In this document: positions 8,690 to 19,185 of the stretch, in pieces
How positions within the stretch are numbered: the stretch's first letter is position 1
How the letters are laid out: each line of letters begins with the position of its first letter
NCBI GenBank assembly: GCA_015478945.1
Contig: JABUQX010032679.1
Location: 75,001-103,823, forward strand
Reading direction: 5' to 3'
DNA: 28,823 nt
Origin: Trachelipus rathkii
Taxonomy: Eukaryota; Arthropoda; Malacostraca; Isopoda; Trachelipodidae
Notes under the pieces: generated by a model
What the model was told of the DNA's origin: nothing
Database searches by the model: none
Seen by the model: only the letters and a program-made list of their open reading frames with translations
Program-made: the position numbers and the translations under genes

Positions 8690-11100
8690 TCTCTTTTCTT
8701 TGATAAAACAACTCGCAAATTAGAAGCTCAAAAGTTCTAAATTTGCAAATCTCAAACTTAGTGTTCAGTGCCTGATTTATAAATCATACAGAAGAACATC
8801 AATTAAAAAAATCTCCCAATATTGGCTTGCATAAAAAATCTCTATTCACTGTAACCTGATATAATAATAAGAATTAACGGTAAACAATGAAACATGCGTG
8901 TTTATAAACTTTCTAGCTATATCATGAAATGAAAGGAGATTTTTTTCCAACAGCATACTCAGTATCGTTGTACAGAAGAACATAAAAGACTGCATAAATG
9001 TAATAAGTATGGCAGTTAACCCCATAAAAATTATCAGAACCATTATCCATCAACTGTATTGATTACTGCATACGGGTCAATTCCATCTCATTCCATTTAT
9101 AGACAATATTCTTTCTCGACTCCATTGGGCTCCCCATTTTCTATAAGATAAATAATGTAGTACGAGAAGATTGTACATTACTTAATTTATAGACTTGCAC
9201 ATATACTTTAGCTGTAAACTTGTTCTACTTCCTGTATAACATGGTAGATAATAAAGCTTTACTTCTGCTTCTTGCAATTCTCATGTGTTTTGATTACTGG
9301 ATTTCCACAACTTATAATTTAGTGATCAGGAAGTAGTTCTCATCATTATAGCTCAGTGCAAATCTTACTAAAGATTTTTCTTCGAGTGATTTGTCAGACT
9401 GTTAAAATCTATTCATTGATCTTAATCCTCTACAGTAAATAGAAAGGTTTTGGAGTTTCACCATAAACCCTGGTAATGCTAGTTTTCTAGGATGGTTCTA
9501 GTTGAATCTTTAGTCAAGACAGGTTAAAAATATTATCTATAGTGCTATAGGAAACTCTCAAACATATTATTGACTTTGCAGGATGAGTTTTCTTATTAGT
9601 TAGCGCGAAGACGAAAATATGCCTCGATAAACTCTAAATAGCGCCGTCGTAGCTTTCAGCGCATATTCAAGAAACCTGAGGTGGATCCAATATCATTTGC
9701 AATACACCTGAGACTATTGCTGAAAGGACTCTCGGGTTACCACTTCAGCCATGGTTTGTCTTCTTCTCATGGGATTTCATGATGGCACTAGATCATTCAA
9801 GATGATCCTGATTGGTTGCTCTTCGTGAAACCTGACAGGATCAGTTCTATTTGACTTTTCAAAATCACTCATCCAGAAAATCGTTAAATCTAATTGAATG
9901 ATTTGTACTACTGATTGCAATTCTTAGCAAAGCTTCATCCTTCTGCCCCACTTATTGCAGCAAGACATAATATAAAGACTATCTACAAAACACACTTCAC
10001 TGGAACGGAGATATTGTTGCTTGTATTTCATACGTAAACATTTTTACTAAATACCCAATTTCCTTTCACAGCATGGGAACATTGTACATCTCAGAATTAA
10101 AAATAATGATTTCTAGGAGAACTGTTTTCTCGTAAATATTTAAAATCAAATCAATTCGATAATTATCAACTCAACATTTCTACTTCTTTTAGCTTTCCTA
10201 TACTGCCGTTGGATAAATTGCAAGAAAAACAGTTTTCTCGCGATGATAAAAATTAGTTCGTTGCTGACAGCAGGGTAAAAAAGGAAGTGCAGTTCAATAG
10301 TAGAGAGCTACATAAAAATGCCTCATAGACAAGGGCAACTTTCATATCTTCCAACTATATTAATAGTCACATGAATATCTGTGTCCTTGTTTAACAGGGA
10401 CAAAATATATTATTTTTGCAATAAAAACATGTAAAATTACTTTTGCTTTCTTAATTGTTTTACATATACTCATCTCAAAATTAAATTCTAATAGATTTTA
10501 ATTTTGGTCCCCTCCAGTTCGTAAAAAAATATATATTATATATGTATGAGTAGCCTATAATAGTTATACTGTTCATTATAAAATATTTTTGTATCTGCGT
10601 GTACTATTCACTTTTGTTGTGTTAATTCATAGGTTCTATTTAATTTAATGGCCACTTTTTTTTCATGCACTCAAAGAACATACCCTTTTTTTAATAATAA
10701 AAACAAAACCAGATATTAATATAATTATTTCTTTATTCATTTGTTTTATAAATATAAAATTAATATATAATAAAAAAAAAAAAAAAATACAAAATTTAAT
10801 TTGAAAAAGTTAAAAAAATTTATTTTTCGATTCCATTTCACTTGCTGGTTTGTTTTACATAAATGAAACCTCAAGCGAAAGCTCGAATCATCATGCTTAG
10901 CTCTGCAAATTGTGATGCAAGATTTTGACGAGGAATAAAATTAGGATTGGCAGAGTGCCAGACCCTTTATAACATCTAAAGGAGCAAGACTGTTCTTTGC
11001 TCTGCCTATTTAGACAATAACAAAAATTATTAATGATGTCATCAACTAAGTTCAGTGGCCACTGATAATACAAATAATAATACCTACAAAAAACTATATA
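8690..11100. other. Unique AT-rich non-coding sequence
   Basis: Low in microsatellites compared with its flanks, apart from an A16 run at about 10772-10787. I saw no domain-bearing frame and no clean acceptor/donor pair. A slightly GC-richer part at about 9600-9870 has stops in all phases. It may be intronic or intergenic. Confidence 0.5.
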
Positions 11101-11101
11101 A

Positions 11102-11187
11102 TTTTTTTTTTTTTTTAGATAAAAAAAAAGAAAAAATTTTGGCTAGGAATACTACTTCATGCAGTGAAGAAGGCCAAGTAGTATTAT
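11102..11187. repeat. T-run/A-run and 10-bp hairpin
   Basis: A long T-run (11103-11116) faces an A-rich run (11121-11136). Next to it AATACTACTT (11148-11157) pairs exactly with AAGTAGTATT (11176-11185), with an inner CTTCA/TGAAG stem. It may be the end of a small foldback element. Confidence 0.45.
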
Positions 11188-11464
11188 ACAACAGGCCAGC
11201 CTAGAAGAGGGCTTATCATTTTTCTATCATATTATCAAGACAAAAAGGACAACTCAGTTACTTGGAAACTCTTAAACCAAAGGTGAGAAAATTTTACAGA
11301 TTGGTTTTTTGATTGCTGTCTAATCCAATCTTGGTCTCCCTTCATCTGATAGTAAATGAATTAGAGGGTGAAAGGGGATCTAACTATTATTATATTAACT
11401 AATTTGCTTAACTATAGATTGAATAAATAAATAAATTTGAATTTCAGGTTATAAGTTTTGATTA

Positions 11465-11543
11465 ATCTCTCTCCTCTCTCTTTCTCTCTCTTCCTCTCTC
11501 TTCTCTCTCTCTCCTCTCTCTCTCTCTTTCTGTCTCTCTCTCC

Positions 11544-11579
<36 letters not shown>

Positions 11580-11636
11580 GCTCTCTCTCTCTCCTCTCTC
11601 TCTCTCTCTGCTCCTCCTCTCTCTCTCTCTCTCTTC

Positions 11637-11682
<46 letters not shown>
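11465..11682. repeat. Long (CT)n polypyrimidine array
   Basis: About 218 nt of almost uninterrupted pyrimidine dinucleotides with sparse G interruptions. Long open frames on both strands arise only from the repeat (Ser/Leu one way, Arg/Glu the other) and should not be annotated as proteins. Such tracts can adopt triplex DNA. Confidence 0.95.
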
Positions 11683-11685
<3 letters not shown>

Positions 11686-11689
11686 ATCT

Positions 11690-12208
11690 AGATTTTCTTT
11701 GTTTGCTGCAGAATTGATATTTTTTTTCAATAGTTCTTGTTAACTCCTCTTGTGAGAACACTCTTCTTCTAATATATTGTTGTTTATACACGGTAACAAT
11801 TATTCTTGATGGTAAGATTTATTGTTTTTTTATTAACGTCGAGCGTTTTTAAGTAACATTAAAATTCATGTTGCAGAGCTAGAGTTTTGTAAATTAAACA
11901 CTTACCCACAACCTCATCGAAAGTCAGACTTTTAAATTTGAGAGACAACTGTCACACATATTAACTCTTATTATTTGGAATATATTAAAAGCATAAGTAC
12001 ATTTCCATTTAGAGTTAAAACATTTTATATTGAAAAATTAGTATTTTATCAAATGTTTTTTTATATCAAAGCTCTTCTTACTCATTCAAGAGTAACATAA
12101 GATATTTTTTAGATATGTATCATGAATATATTTTTAGAATCAAAAATTTTGAAATACTAAAGTAAAATTTAAAAAAAAAATCTAAAAAAAAAATGTTTAA
12201 AATAAAAC
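11690..12208. other. AT-rich non-coding stretch
   Basis: Nothing recognisable; A/T homopolymer runs become frequent towards 12170-12195. Confidence 0.55.
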
Positions 12209-12484
12209 ATTTTAATCAGGGTTGTCACGAAAAAATCAAGTGATTTAAACCAAATTATTTTTTTACGTGATTTTTTTTATTCTGATTTTTTTTTTGTTTT
12301 TTTTTGGCAAATTCTTTTTTTTTAAATTACTAATTAAGATAAGTAGTCATCTATATAATAAGTAATTCATTGATCAATATAGTTTGAAAATCACTTTTTT
12401 AATAAAAGAAGGTAAAGTTCAAATTAGAGCACTCATAAATTATAACAGTTTATTATAGTATATATAATATAAATATATAAAATA

Positions 12485-12487
<3 letters not shown>

Positions 12488-12538
<51 letters not shown>

Positions 12539-12575
12539 AATATATATATATATTATATATATATAATATATATAG
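12488..12575. repeat. (TA)n array inside the hAT-type element
   Basis: Near-pure TA dinucleotide run followed by interrupted TA repeats. Confidence 0.95.
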
Positions 12576-12749
12576 TATAATTAACAAAGGCATTTAAATA
12601 CCTTGATTATTCTAAATAAATTAGTATCACTAAACTTACAATCATGATATAATTAAACTAATTAATTGCTATTTAAAAAAAAAATAATTTAAAATCAATT
12701 TTGTCTAAAAATGTTTTTATAAAAAATGCAACAAAAATAAAAAAAACAA

Positions 12750-12789
<40 letters not shown>

Positions 12790-12934
12790 AATTTATAAAT
12801 ATATTATATATATATATCTATAACATATATATATATATATATATATAATATATATATATATAATATTAAATATATATATATATATAATATATAATTAGAA
12901 TATAAATATATAGTATATATATATAATATATATA

Positions 12935-12966
<32 letters not shown>
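12750..12966. repeat. (TA)n array at the right end of the hAT-type element
   Basis: Imperfect TA repeats extending to within about 4-5 bases of the right inverted terminus. Confidence 0.95.
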
Positions 12967-12985
12967 ACCCAACCCTGATTTTAAT

Positions 12986-13524
12986 ACTGCATGAATGAAG
13001 TATTTTTTTTGTGTTTCATTGTGAAAAGAAATAGCTCCCGTAGACTCCGAACTTTATTTTTATATTTTGTATCAAATACAAAAAAATTTCATTTACGCTA
13101 ATGACATAGTAAATTTACAGTCCTAAATCAGTCTTTGAAATCGAGATTGTTTGTAAATGTAAAAATCATACCAACATTCATAATATGAACTTAGTGGAGA
13201 GTTAGAAACGGTTTGCTGCCGATTCGGCGAGCCGATATTTAAAACTTTTAAGGAGAGGGGACCGGTAGTTAACTGTTTTGCTGTATGATTAAACAGGTAA
13301 ACGAACCGGAAGTAACTTATGACAAAGCAGGGAAACATTTGTTAAAATTTAGGCAACTCACCACTGGATGAACCGATATTTTTATTCTATTGAATTGTAG
13401 GATGACGGCTGGGCTACTTAATCTGCAGAGCTACAGAACCGAACTCATTAAAGCCCAGATTAAAAATATATATTTTTACTCCTAACTTATTTTTTATTAT
13501 TATTTGAATATATGGGGGGGGGCC
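12986..13524. other. Non-coding stretch with a modest GC island
   Basis: 13170-13450 is GC-richer than its surroundings (CCGATTCGGCGAGCCGAT and similar). A minus-strand frame at 13123-13338 is open but shows no recognisable domain and no clear splice borders. A 7-bp inverted pair CTGGGCT/AGCCCAG lies near 13409-13459, and a G9 run at about 13514-13522. No gene is called. Confidence 0.45.
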
Positions 13525-13660
13525 TGGGGTAATATCCGGAGTCATATAATTTTAAAATGGTAGAATCGGAACCGAAGTCATTTAATTTTAAAATGAAGTA
13601 CGATCTGAAGTTGGAGTCTGCAAAAATTTTATAGTCTCCGTATCCAAATTGATCTGATCT
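13525..13660. repeat. Degenerate GGAGTC/GACTCC-type repeat
   Basis: Two related units start at 13536 (CCGGAGTCATATAATTTTAA) and 13572 (CCGAAGTCATTTAATTTTAA), 36 nt apart. Further GGAGTC and AGTCTCCGTATCC words follow to about 13650. Repeats rich in GGAGTC with ATTTTAAA spacers are common in invertebrate interspersed elements; the exact family is not identified. Confidence 0.45.
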
Positions 13661-14111
13661 ATAATTATTTTCAGCGCGAACATTTATTTAACCTTTTCAT
13701 GTCCTGAAAATAAATGCCGAGTTGTTGTTTGTGTTTACATGATTTAAACTTTACACATTATTGTTTGGAATTAAAACACTAAAAAAAAAATTCGAGTTAT
13801 TATATAACTGGTAGAAGAATATATATATAATATATATATATTATAGTATATAATAATAATTAATATATATATATTATATATATATATATAATATATAATA
13901 TATATATATAGTACTATATATATATATATTTATATATAGGTGTTGTAGTTTATTAATATTTAGTTATTATTTATTTTCTAATGATAGTTTTTTTTAGATA
14001 ATATATATGATGTATGTTTGGAATTTAAATACGAAAATTATATTTTTCAATTATTATTAAGGAAAATTCTATTAATTCTATAATTCATAATATATAATAT
14101 ATATATATATT

Positions 14112-14145
<34 letters not shown>

Positions 14146-14629
14146 AATATATATAATATATATTTAATATATAATATATTATATAATTAAAAATATATTA
14201 TATATATATATATATATATATAGTATTGGGTTTGGAGATTTAATGTAAATCGAAGAATATATTGTTCAAATTATTTGAATGGAAATTTCTATTTAAAATT
14301 CCATTTTTGTCTAAAAAAAGAAATAATGTTTCGCTGCTACTGACTACTGTACTACGCTACACAGTTTTTATTGAAACTAATACCATCCATGAATAAAATA
14401 TTCCTTATTTCGCCAAGAGAAAGCGTTGGCCTATTAAGAGAAAGAGCTTATTAATATTACTTCACAATTTAATATTATATATTAATTATATTTACTTGCA
14501 ATTTGAAAAGCTAGTATATTTTTCAGATCGAAGTGGTAGCCAGTATAAGAATAAAAAAATAACGGTAGCTATTCAGCCTCTTTAGTATCAATTCTTTTTT
14601 TTCTTTCCATTTATACTGGTTTTTTATGA
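13661..14629. other. AT-rich non-coding stretch with (TA)n arrays
   Basis: (TA)n arrays lie at about 13820-13940 and 14088-14222. The rest is unique AT-rich sequence without supportable genes. Confidence 0.6.
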
Positions 14630-15138
14630 TATACTTATGTTTATTATATTATTATCTATTATTCTTATTTTATTATATTATTATATTGATATGTTATTAT
14701 TATTGGTATTTTTTTTTTATTATTATTATAGTTATTATTATTAATTATATGATATATTATTATTATTAATTATTATTATTATTATTGATTATTATTATTA
14801 TTATTATTATTATGCATGTTCTCACGATCATTTGCATGCAATATTGGTATTTTTTAATCTGTCAAAAATTAATTTTTGTAGTTTACTGTACTGAACTACT
14901 CCACTACCTACTGACTGACTAAATATAATAATAATAATAAAAAATAAATAATCAATAATAATATAATATAACGGAAAGAAAAAAATAATAATAATAATAA
15001 TATAATTAGATAATAATAATAATAAATAATAATAATATAATAATAAATAATAATAATAAATAATTATAATAGATAATATTAATAAAATAAATACCAAAAA
15101 TAATAATACAAAAATAATGATGTTAAAAGAATAATAAG

Positions 15139-15175
<37 letters not shown>

Positions 15176-15284
15176 TATAAATAATAAATAAAGATATTAC
15201 TAATTGCTATTCCCATAATTCTGCTATTTATTATTATATTATTATATTATTATATTATTATTATAAAATTATATTATTATATTA

Positions 15285-15335
<51 letters not shown>

Positions 15336-15570
15336 TATTATTATTAAATTATTATATTATTTATATTATAATATATTATAATATATTATCGTTATTATAT
15401 TGATTTATTATTATATTCATTTTATTATTTATTAATTATAATTAGTATATTTTATATTATTATATATTTATATTATCTTATTATATTATTATATTATATT
15501 ATTATATAATTTATATATATTATTATATATATTTATATTATTATATTATATTATTCATATTAATTATTAT
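14630..15570. repeat. Long (TTA)n/(TAA)n trinucleotide arrays that switch strand
   Basis: TTA-type repeats (about 14630-14812) are followed by about 110 nt of unique sequence. TAA/ATA-type repeats then run from about 14923 to 15190. After a short unique centre (about 15192-15222) the array returns to TTA-type to about 15570. The second and third blocks are complementary and could form a long hairpin. Tyr/Ile/Leu-rich open frames here are repeat artefacts. Confidence 0.9.
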
Positions 15571-15676
15571 TATTTTCACTGTACACATTTCATGCGGTCA
15601 CAATATTAATACAAGCTTTTCTAATTCGTTATTCTAGTGTCGCAAATTTCTAGTGATTTTTTTTTAACCCTCATAG

Positions 15677-15959
15677 CCTTGTTCAGATCCGTCCCCAAAA
15701 CAATAGTTCTCAGATAGCATGGGCAAGAACGCCATATCCCCAGCAGGTTAGCGGTGGTCTAGTCAATTTCCTTCCTGCCATGGGTGGCACTTCACCTCTC
15801 GGCCAACGGCATTGGTCCTTGGTCCGGATCTAATCGACCCGGAATGGGAAGACCACCTTCTATGGCAGCATTTTGCAGCTATGTCGGAAATCAAATGCAA
15901 TCATGGTATGGGATCGAAGATGCCACGATTTATGCAACACTCGATGATGCAGCAACAAA
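15677..15959 (+). CDS. Exon candidate, Gly/Pro/Met/Gln-rich protein, frame disrupted
   Basis: A good acceptor (TTTTTTTTTAACCCTCATAG, AG 15675-15676) and donor (CAAA then GTAAGG, GT 15960-15961) frame a GC-richer island in AT repeats. The first part reads RPQNNSSQIAWARTPYPQQV in the frame from 15678, which stops at 15831. From about 15755 another frame reads NGIGPWSGSNRPGMGRPPSM. A third frame near the end gives a Met/Gln-rich peptide (PRFMQHSMMQQQ). This low-complexity composition resembles disordered regions of transcription coactivators, but I cannot name the family. At least one indel is needed, from decay or assembly error. Confidence 0.35.
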
Positions 15960-16077
15960 GTAAGGTTTAATTTCATTTGGTTGTGTTAGTTCAGTCATGT
16001 AACTGTTTTCAAATTTTGACTTCTCAATTTCTCCTATTATTAATTATTCTTGATTATATGCTTCCCCTTAAAAATTA

Positions 16078-16133
16078 TGATATATATATATATATTATAT
16101 TATATAATATATATAATATTATATATTATATAT

Positions 16134-16181
<48 letters not shown>

Positions 16182-16235
16182 TATATATATATAACTTATA
16201 TATATATAATATATAATATTATATATATATATCTT
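16078..16235. repeat. Imperfect (TA)n array
   Basis: TA repeats with AA/TT interruptions, lying between two exon candidates. Confidence 0.95.
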
Positions 16236-17040
16236 GTTTATTTCAAATATTTTTCAATGCATTATTTTTGTCACTATTCGAAAATGTCACAAGTCCCACT
16301 AACTCAAATAATTAAATGGCTTAAAAAGTTAAAACCGAACCAAGAAGTATTGAACATTTTTAAAAACCTTAATTAAAAACTCACAAGCATTATGACCAGA
16401 CATTTGGCCTTTTATCCATAAAAAAAATGGAAATAGACAGGGATTGTTCAATTCTCTACTTAATTTTTTAATGATGTGAATAACCTGTAAAAGTTCGGTG
16501 ATCTAGGTAAACTATAAGAATGTAAGTGATTAAGATTGATAAGGACTACATAAGGTTTTCCAGCAACTGAAATTCTAATTTCTGTAATATTTGTATGAAT
16601 CTGATGGTACCGAAATTTGGCCTTAATACCTTCATCAATAAAAAAGTACGCCTATTTGCTGTTAACAACCTTTCATCAATCATAATGTACGGTTCGATCG
16701 ATTGTTTACCCCCACTCTTTTGAATGGGATGTGAGTGGGTGTCGTAATTTAAAATAAAACATTTTGTTTGCCTGTACATGTGACTTGAAGTTTGAATCCA
16801 GTTTAAGAATTGCTATGAAGTGTTTCTTTCAGTACCGATATTCTTCAAGTAACTAGCTACTTTATTTTTTAGGATATTATCATAAGAGGGATGGTTAAAC
16901 ATCTACAAATTTTGAAATATTAAATATTTTTCTTCTAGAATAATTTGACAAGGAACAACCGGGAAAAATTACTTTGTTTCTCTTTTTTTCCCAATTAACT
17001 ACTAAATTGGTTCCTTTTGCATTAAAAAAAAAAAATGCTC
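16236..17040. other. Unique AT-rich sequence, no gene supported
   Basis: A minus-strand frame at 16546-16779 is open for 77 codons but has no recognisable motif, and I regard it as chance. It is probably intron between the flanking exon candidates if these belong together. Confidence 0.5.
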
Positions 17041-17059
17041 TAATTTTTTTATTTTTTCC

Positions 17060-17115
17060 ATTATTATTATTATTATTATTATATTATATTATATTAATTA
17101 TTATATTATTTTATT
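17060..17115. repeat. (TTA)n array
   Basis: Short TTA trinucleotide run just upstream of the exon candidate at 17143. Confidence 0.85.
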
Positions 17116-17142
17116 ATTTGCTTATTTACATGTGCTTTCCAG

Positions 17143-17264
17143 TCAATATTCGGGTGGAATGGACCCACGAATGATGGATACCTGATGGGGTCGCAATATG
17201 CACATCCGCTGCGCAGCCATGATGAGAAGCCATTTACGAACGCTTTCAGACCAAAGGTTCAAAT
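17143..17264 (+). CDS. Exon candidate, possibly the same gene as 15677-15959
   Basis: The acceptor ACATGTGCTTTCCAG (AG 17141-17142) and the donor AAAT then GTAATG (GT 17265-17266) bound 122 nt. One phase is open throughout (SIFGWNGPTNDGYLMGSQYA, then HPLRSHDEKPFTNAF). A second phase begins QYSGGMDPRMMD before a stop; its Gly/Met style matches the upstream candidate exon and is the phase the upstream donor would select from its last open frame. Either the gene carries a frameshift here or only one phase is real. Family not identified. Confidence 0.35.
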
Positions 17265-17319
17265 GTAATGTTAAAGATCATCACTGTATACTTTTAGTAT
17301 TATATTTATTACGTTAATT

Positions 17320-17427
17320 TTATTATTATTATTATTATTATATTATTTATTATATTATTAATATTTATTATTATATATTATTTTATTAATTATATTTTTA
17401 TTATATATTATATTATTATATATTATG

Positions 17428-17459
<32 letters not shown>

Positions 17460-17510
17460 TTATTATTAATTATTATATTATATTATTATTATTATTAATT
17501 ATTATCTCCA
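17320..17510. repeat. (TTA)n array
   Basis: Imperfect TTA/ATT trinucleotide repeats. Confidence 0.9.
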
Positions 17511-17607
17511 TTTTGGTTGTGAGGTTTAATTGATCGTAAAACTATATTAGCGAACTAGAGTATAAGGTACATCAGTTTTACATTACATCTTCAATTTTTA
17601 ATTAAGT

Positions 17608-17638
17608 AATATATATATAGTATATATATATATATTAT

Positions 17639-17677
<39 letters not shown>

Positions 17678-17880
17678 ATAATAATAATATAATTATTAAT
17701 ATATAAATATTTAATATATATATATATATTAATATTGTATATATATGTTAATATAATTGTATATAATAATATATATATATATAAAATATATTATATATAT
17801 ATATAATTATATATATAATATTATATATAATATATATATGATAAATATATTATATATATATATTATATATATATATTTAA
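17608..17880. repeat. Long imperfect (TA)n array
   Basis: TA-rich low-complexity sequence; a Tyr/Ile-rich open frame overlapping it is an artefact. Confidence 0.95.
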
Positions 17881-17997
17881 TCCCTCATGAAGGTCATACT
17901 TGTTGTCGGCACAGGGGGAAACAGACACTGTTGTGCCTGAGCAAATTCTTTCCTTTCAATTTTGTTATTTTTGTTTTTGTTTTCACTTTTCAATTAT

Positions 17998-18115
17998 TAT
18001 ATTTATTATTATTATTATTAAATAATTATTATTCATTATTTATTATATTATGTTTATTATTAATTAATTATTATTATTATTATTATATTATTTTATATTA
18101 TTAATTAATTATTCA
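17998..18115. repeat. (TTA)n array
   Basis: Imperfect ATT/TTA repeats. Confidence 0.9.
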
Positions 18116-18800
18116 TTCTTTTTAATTTGTAATTTTCATTGGTTTATCTGTTCAATCCCCAGTTTTTTTTCCGCTTTCCCATTTAAAAAAGAATATTCGT
18201 TTTTTTTTATTAATATGCTCCCTTGTGGGTGGAAACTCCGCTGACGTTTCCGTCCTTTGGGTGTCCACCCCTTGCCACTAGCCATATGTACTTCCTGTCT
18301 ACGGACCGTTTCTACACGCTATATTACTGTTCTTTTTCGGGCTTTGAGCATGCAACCCTTATCTGGGGGAGACTAGAACCTTGTTGCACCAATGAGGAGT
18401 TTAGTTCCTTGCATTAGGCGTAAATGATCTTGGCATTCGTTTTCGTCCGTGTGGTGCAACTGTAATTCGTCTGGGGTACATGCGTGCGTGTTTCCGGGAA
18501 GCTAATCCGAATCCACACCCCACTACTTGCGGTGTGTGGTTTCGTGGCGGATTATGGGTTTGCGTGGGACGAGTACACCCCCTTAGATGATTTAATTTTA
18601 TTATTTCTGTTGATGTTGCTGTGCAGTAATAGTTTTGTTTCTTGACTTATTTTATTTGGTTGCTTTAATAATCGGCATTGTGTAGTTTTAAAAAAAAAAA
18701 AAACAAGGTGTTTCCTTTTTGAATAGAGGCAATCTGAAGAATTACTGATTTTAAAGGAAAAGCGAACACCATGCTTTCGTCGGGTTTTCCTCACGTGACC
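18116..18800. other. Mixed-composition non-coding stretch
   Basis: 18215-18590 is GC-richer and repeat-free. A plus-strand frame at 18223-18417 is open, and on the minus strand 18552-18794 is open, but neither shows a domain or good splice sites. No function assigned. Confidence 0.4.
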
Positions 18801-19102
18801 ATTTCCCCTGGTTACTTTTAAGCTCTGGTTCCAACAAGGGCTTCTGAAGCCCCCAGCAATAACTAACCCCCAGTGCCTTTCACTTTCACGAATCCCTCCC
18901 CTCCTTGACTGGAGAAGTTTCTCAACTCAGGCGCGTCCAAGCTTGCCTTTTGAATCTCTTTATTGTGGGACGTGAATTTTCTCCTCCTTACTAATCGCAT
19001 TCAATTTTTTCAAATTGTGGTACGAACACCTAAGTTGCAACTTCACCGGACATACGCCTGCTGATTAGAGGGGGCAACTTCTGTCTAGTAATTGCTACCT
19101 AG

Positions 19103-19185
19103 GAATCCCGGGAGGGGATCAAACCCCGGGCCCTTGCCTTTGGGTGACTCTGTTCGCTCTATACCGGATGAACCAACGGTAGCCA
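19103..19185 (-). mobile_element. tRNA-derived SINE head (tRNA-like, Pol III boxes)
   Basis: On the minus strand the sequence has an A-box-like TGGCTACCGTTGG (19185-19173) and a B-box GGTTTGATCCC (19125-19115), against the consensus GGTTCGANTCC. The B-box sits in a T-arm-like hairpin GGGG/CCCC. Spacing fits a tRNA. The D-arm to anticodon part does not fold into a clean tRNA, so a tRNA-related SINE promoter is more likely than a functional tRNA. The body would extend towards lower coordinates. Confidence 0.5.

Larger units (their letters stand above)
12217..12977. mobile_element. Non-autonomous hAT-type element (MITE-like)
   Basis: The left end CAGGGTTG (12217-12224) and the right end CAACCCTG (12970-12977) are perfect inverted termini with the CAG start typical of hAT ends. 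Identical 8-bp flanks ATTTTAAT (12209-12216 and 12978-12985) match the hAT target-duplication length. The 761-bp interior has no transposase. It contains poly-T/poly-A runs and two large (TA)n arrays (about 12490-12575 and 12753-12965). The right array reaches almost to the terminus, so most of the right subterminal sequence is gone. Because the duplication is AT-only, some chance of coincidence remains. Confidence 0.65.

Noticed and set aside
8528..8740. Plus-strand frame with a hydrophobic Ser/Leu region resembling a signal peptide
   Set aside because: The hydrophobic part is the (CT)n array.
11412..11730. Long open frames on both strands giving Arg/Glu or Ser/Leu peptides
   Set aside because: They arise from the (CT)n array and have no non-repeat content.
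14828..15097. Minus-strand Tyr/Ile/Leu-rich frame of 89 codons that looks like a membrane protein
   Set aside because: It is a translation of the TAA/TTA microsatellite.
17757..18104. Plus-strand 115-codon frame
   Set aside because: The first part is TA repeat and the last part TTA repeat; only about 40 codons are unique and show no motif.
18223..18417. 64-codon frame in a GC-richer island as a possible gene
   Set aside because: No domain, no convincing splice sites and no neighbouring exon.
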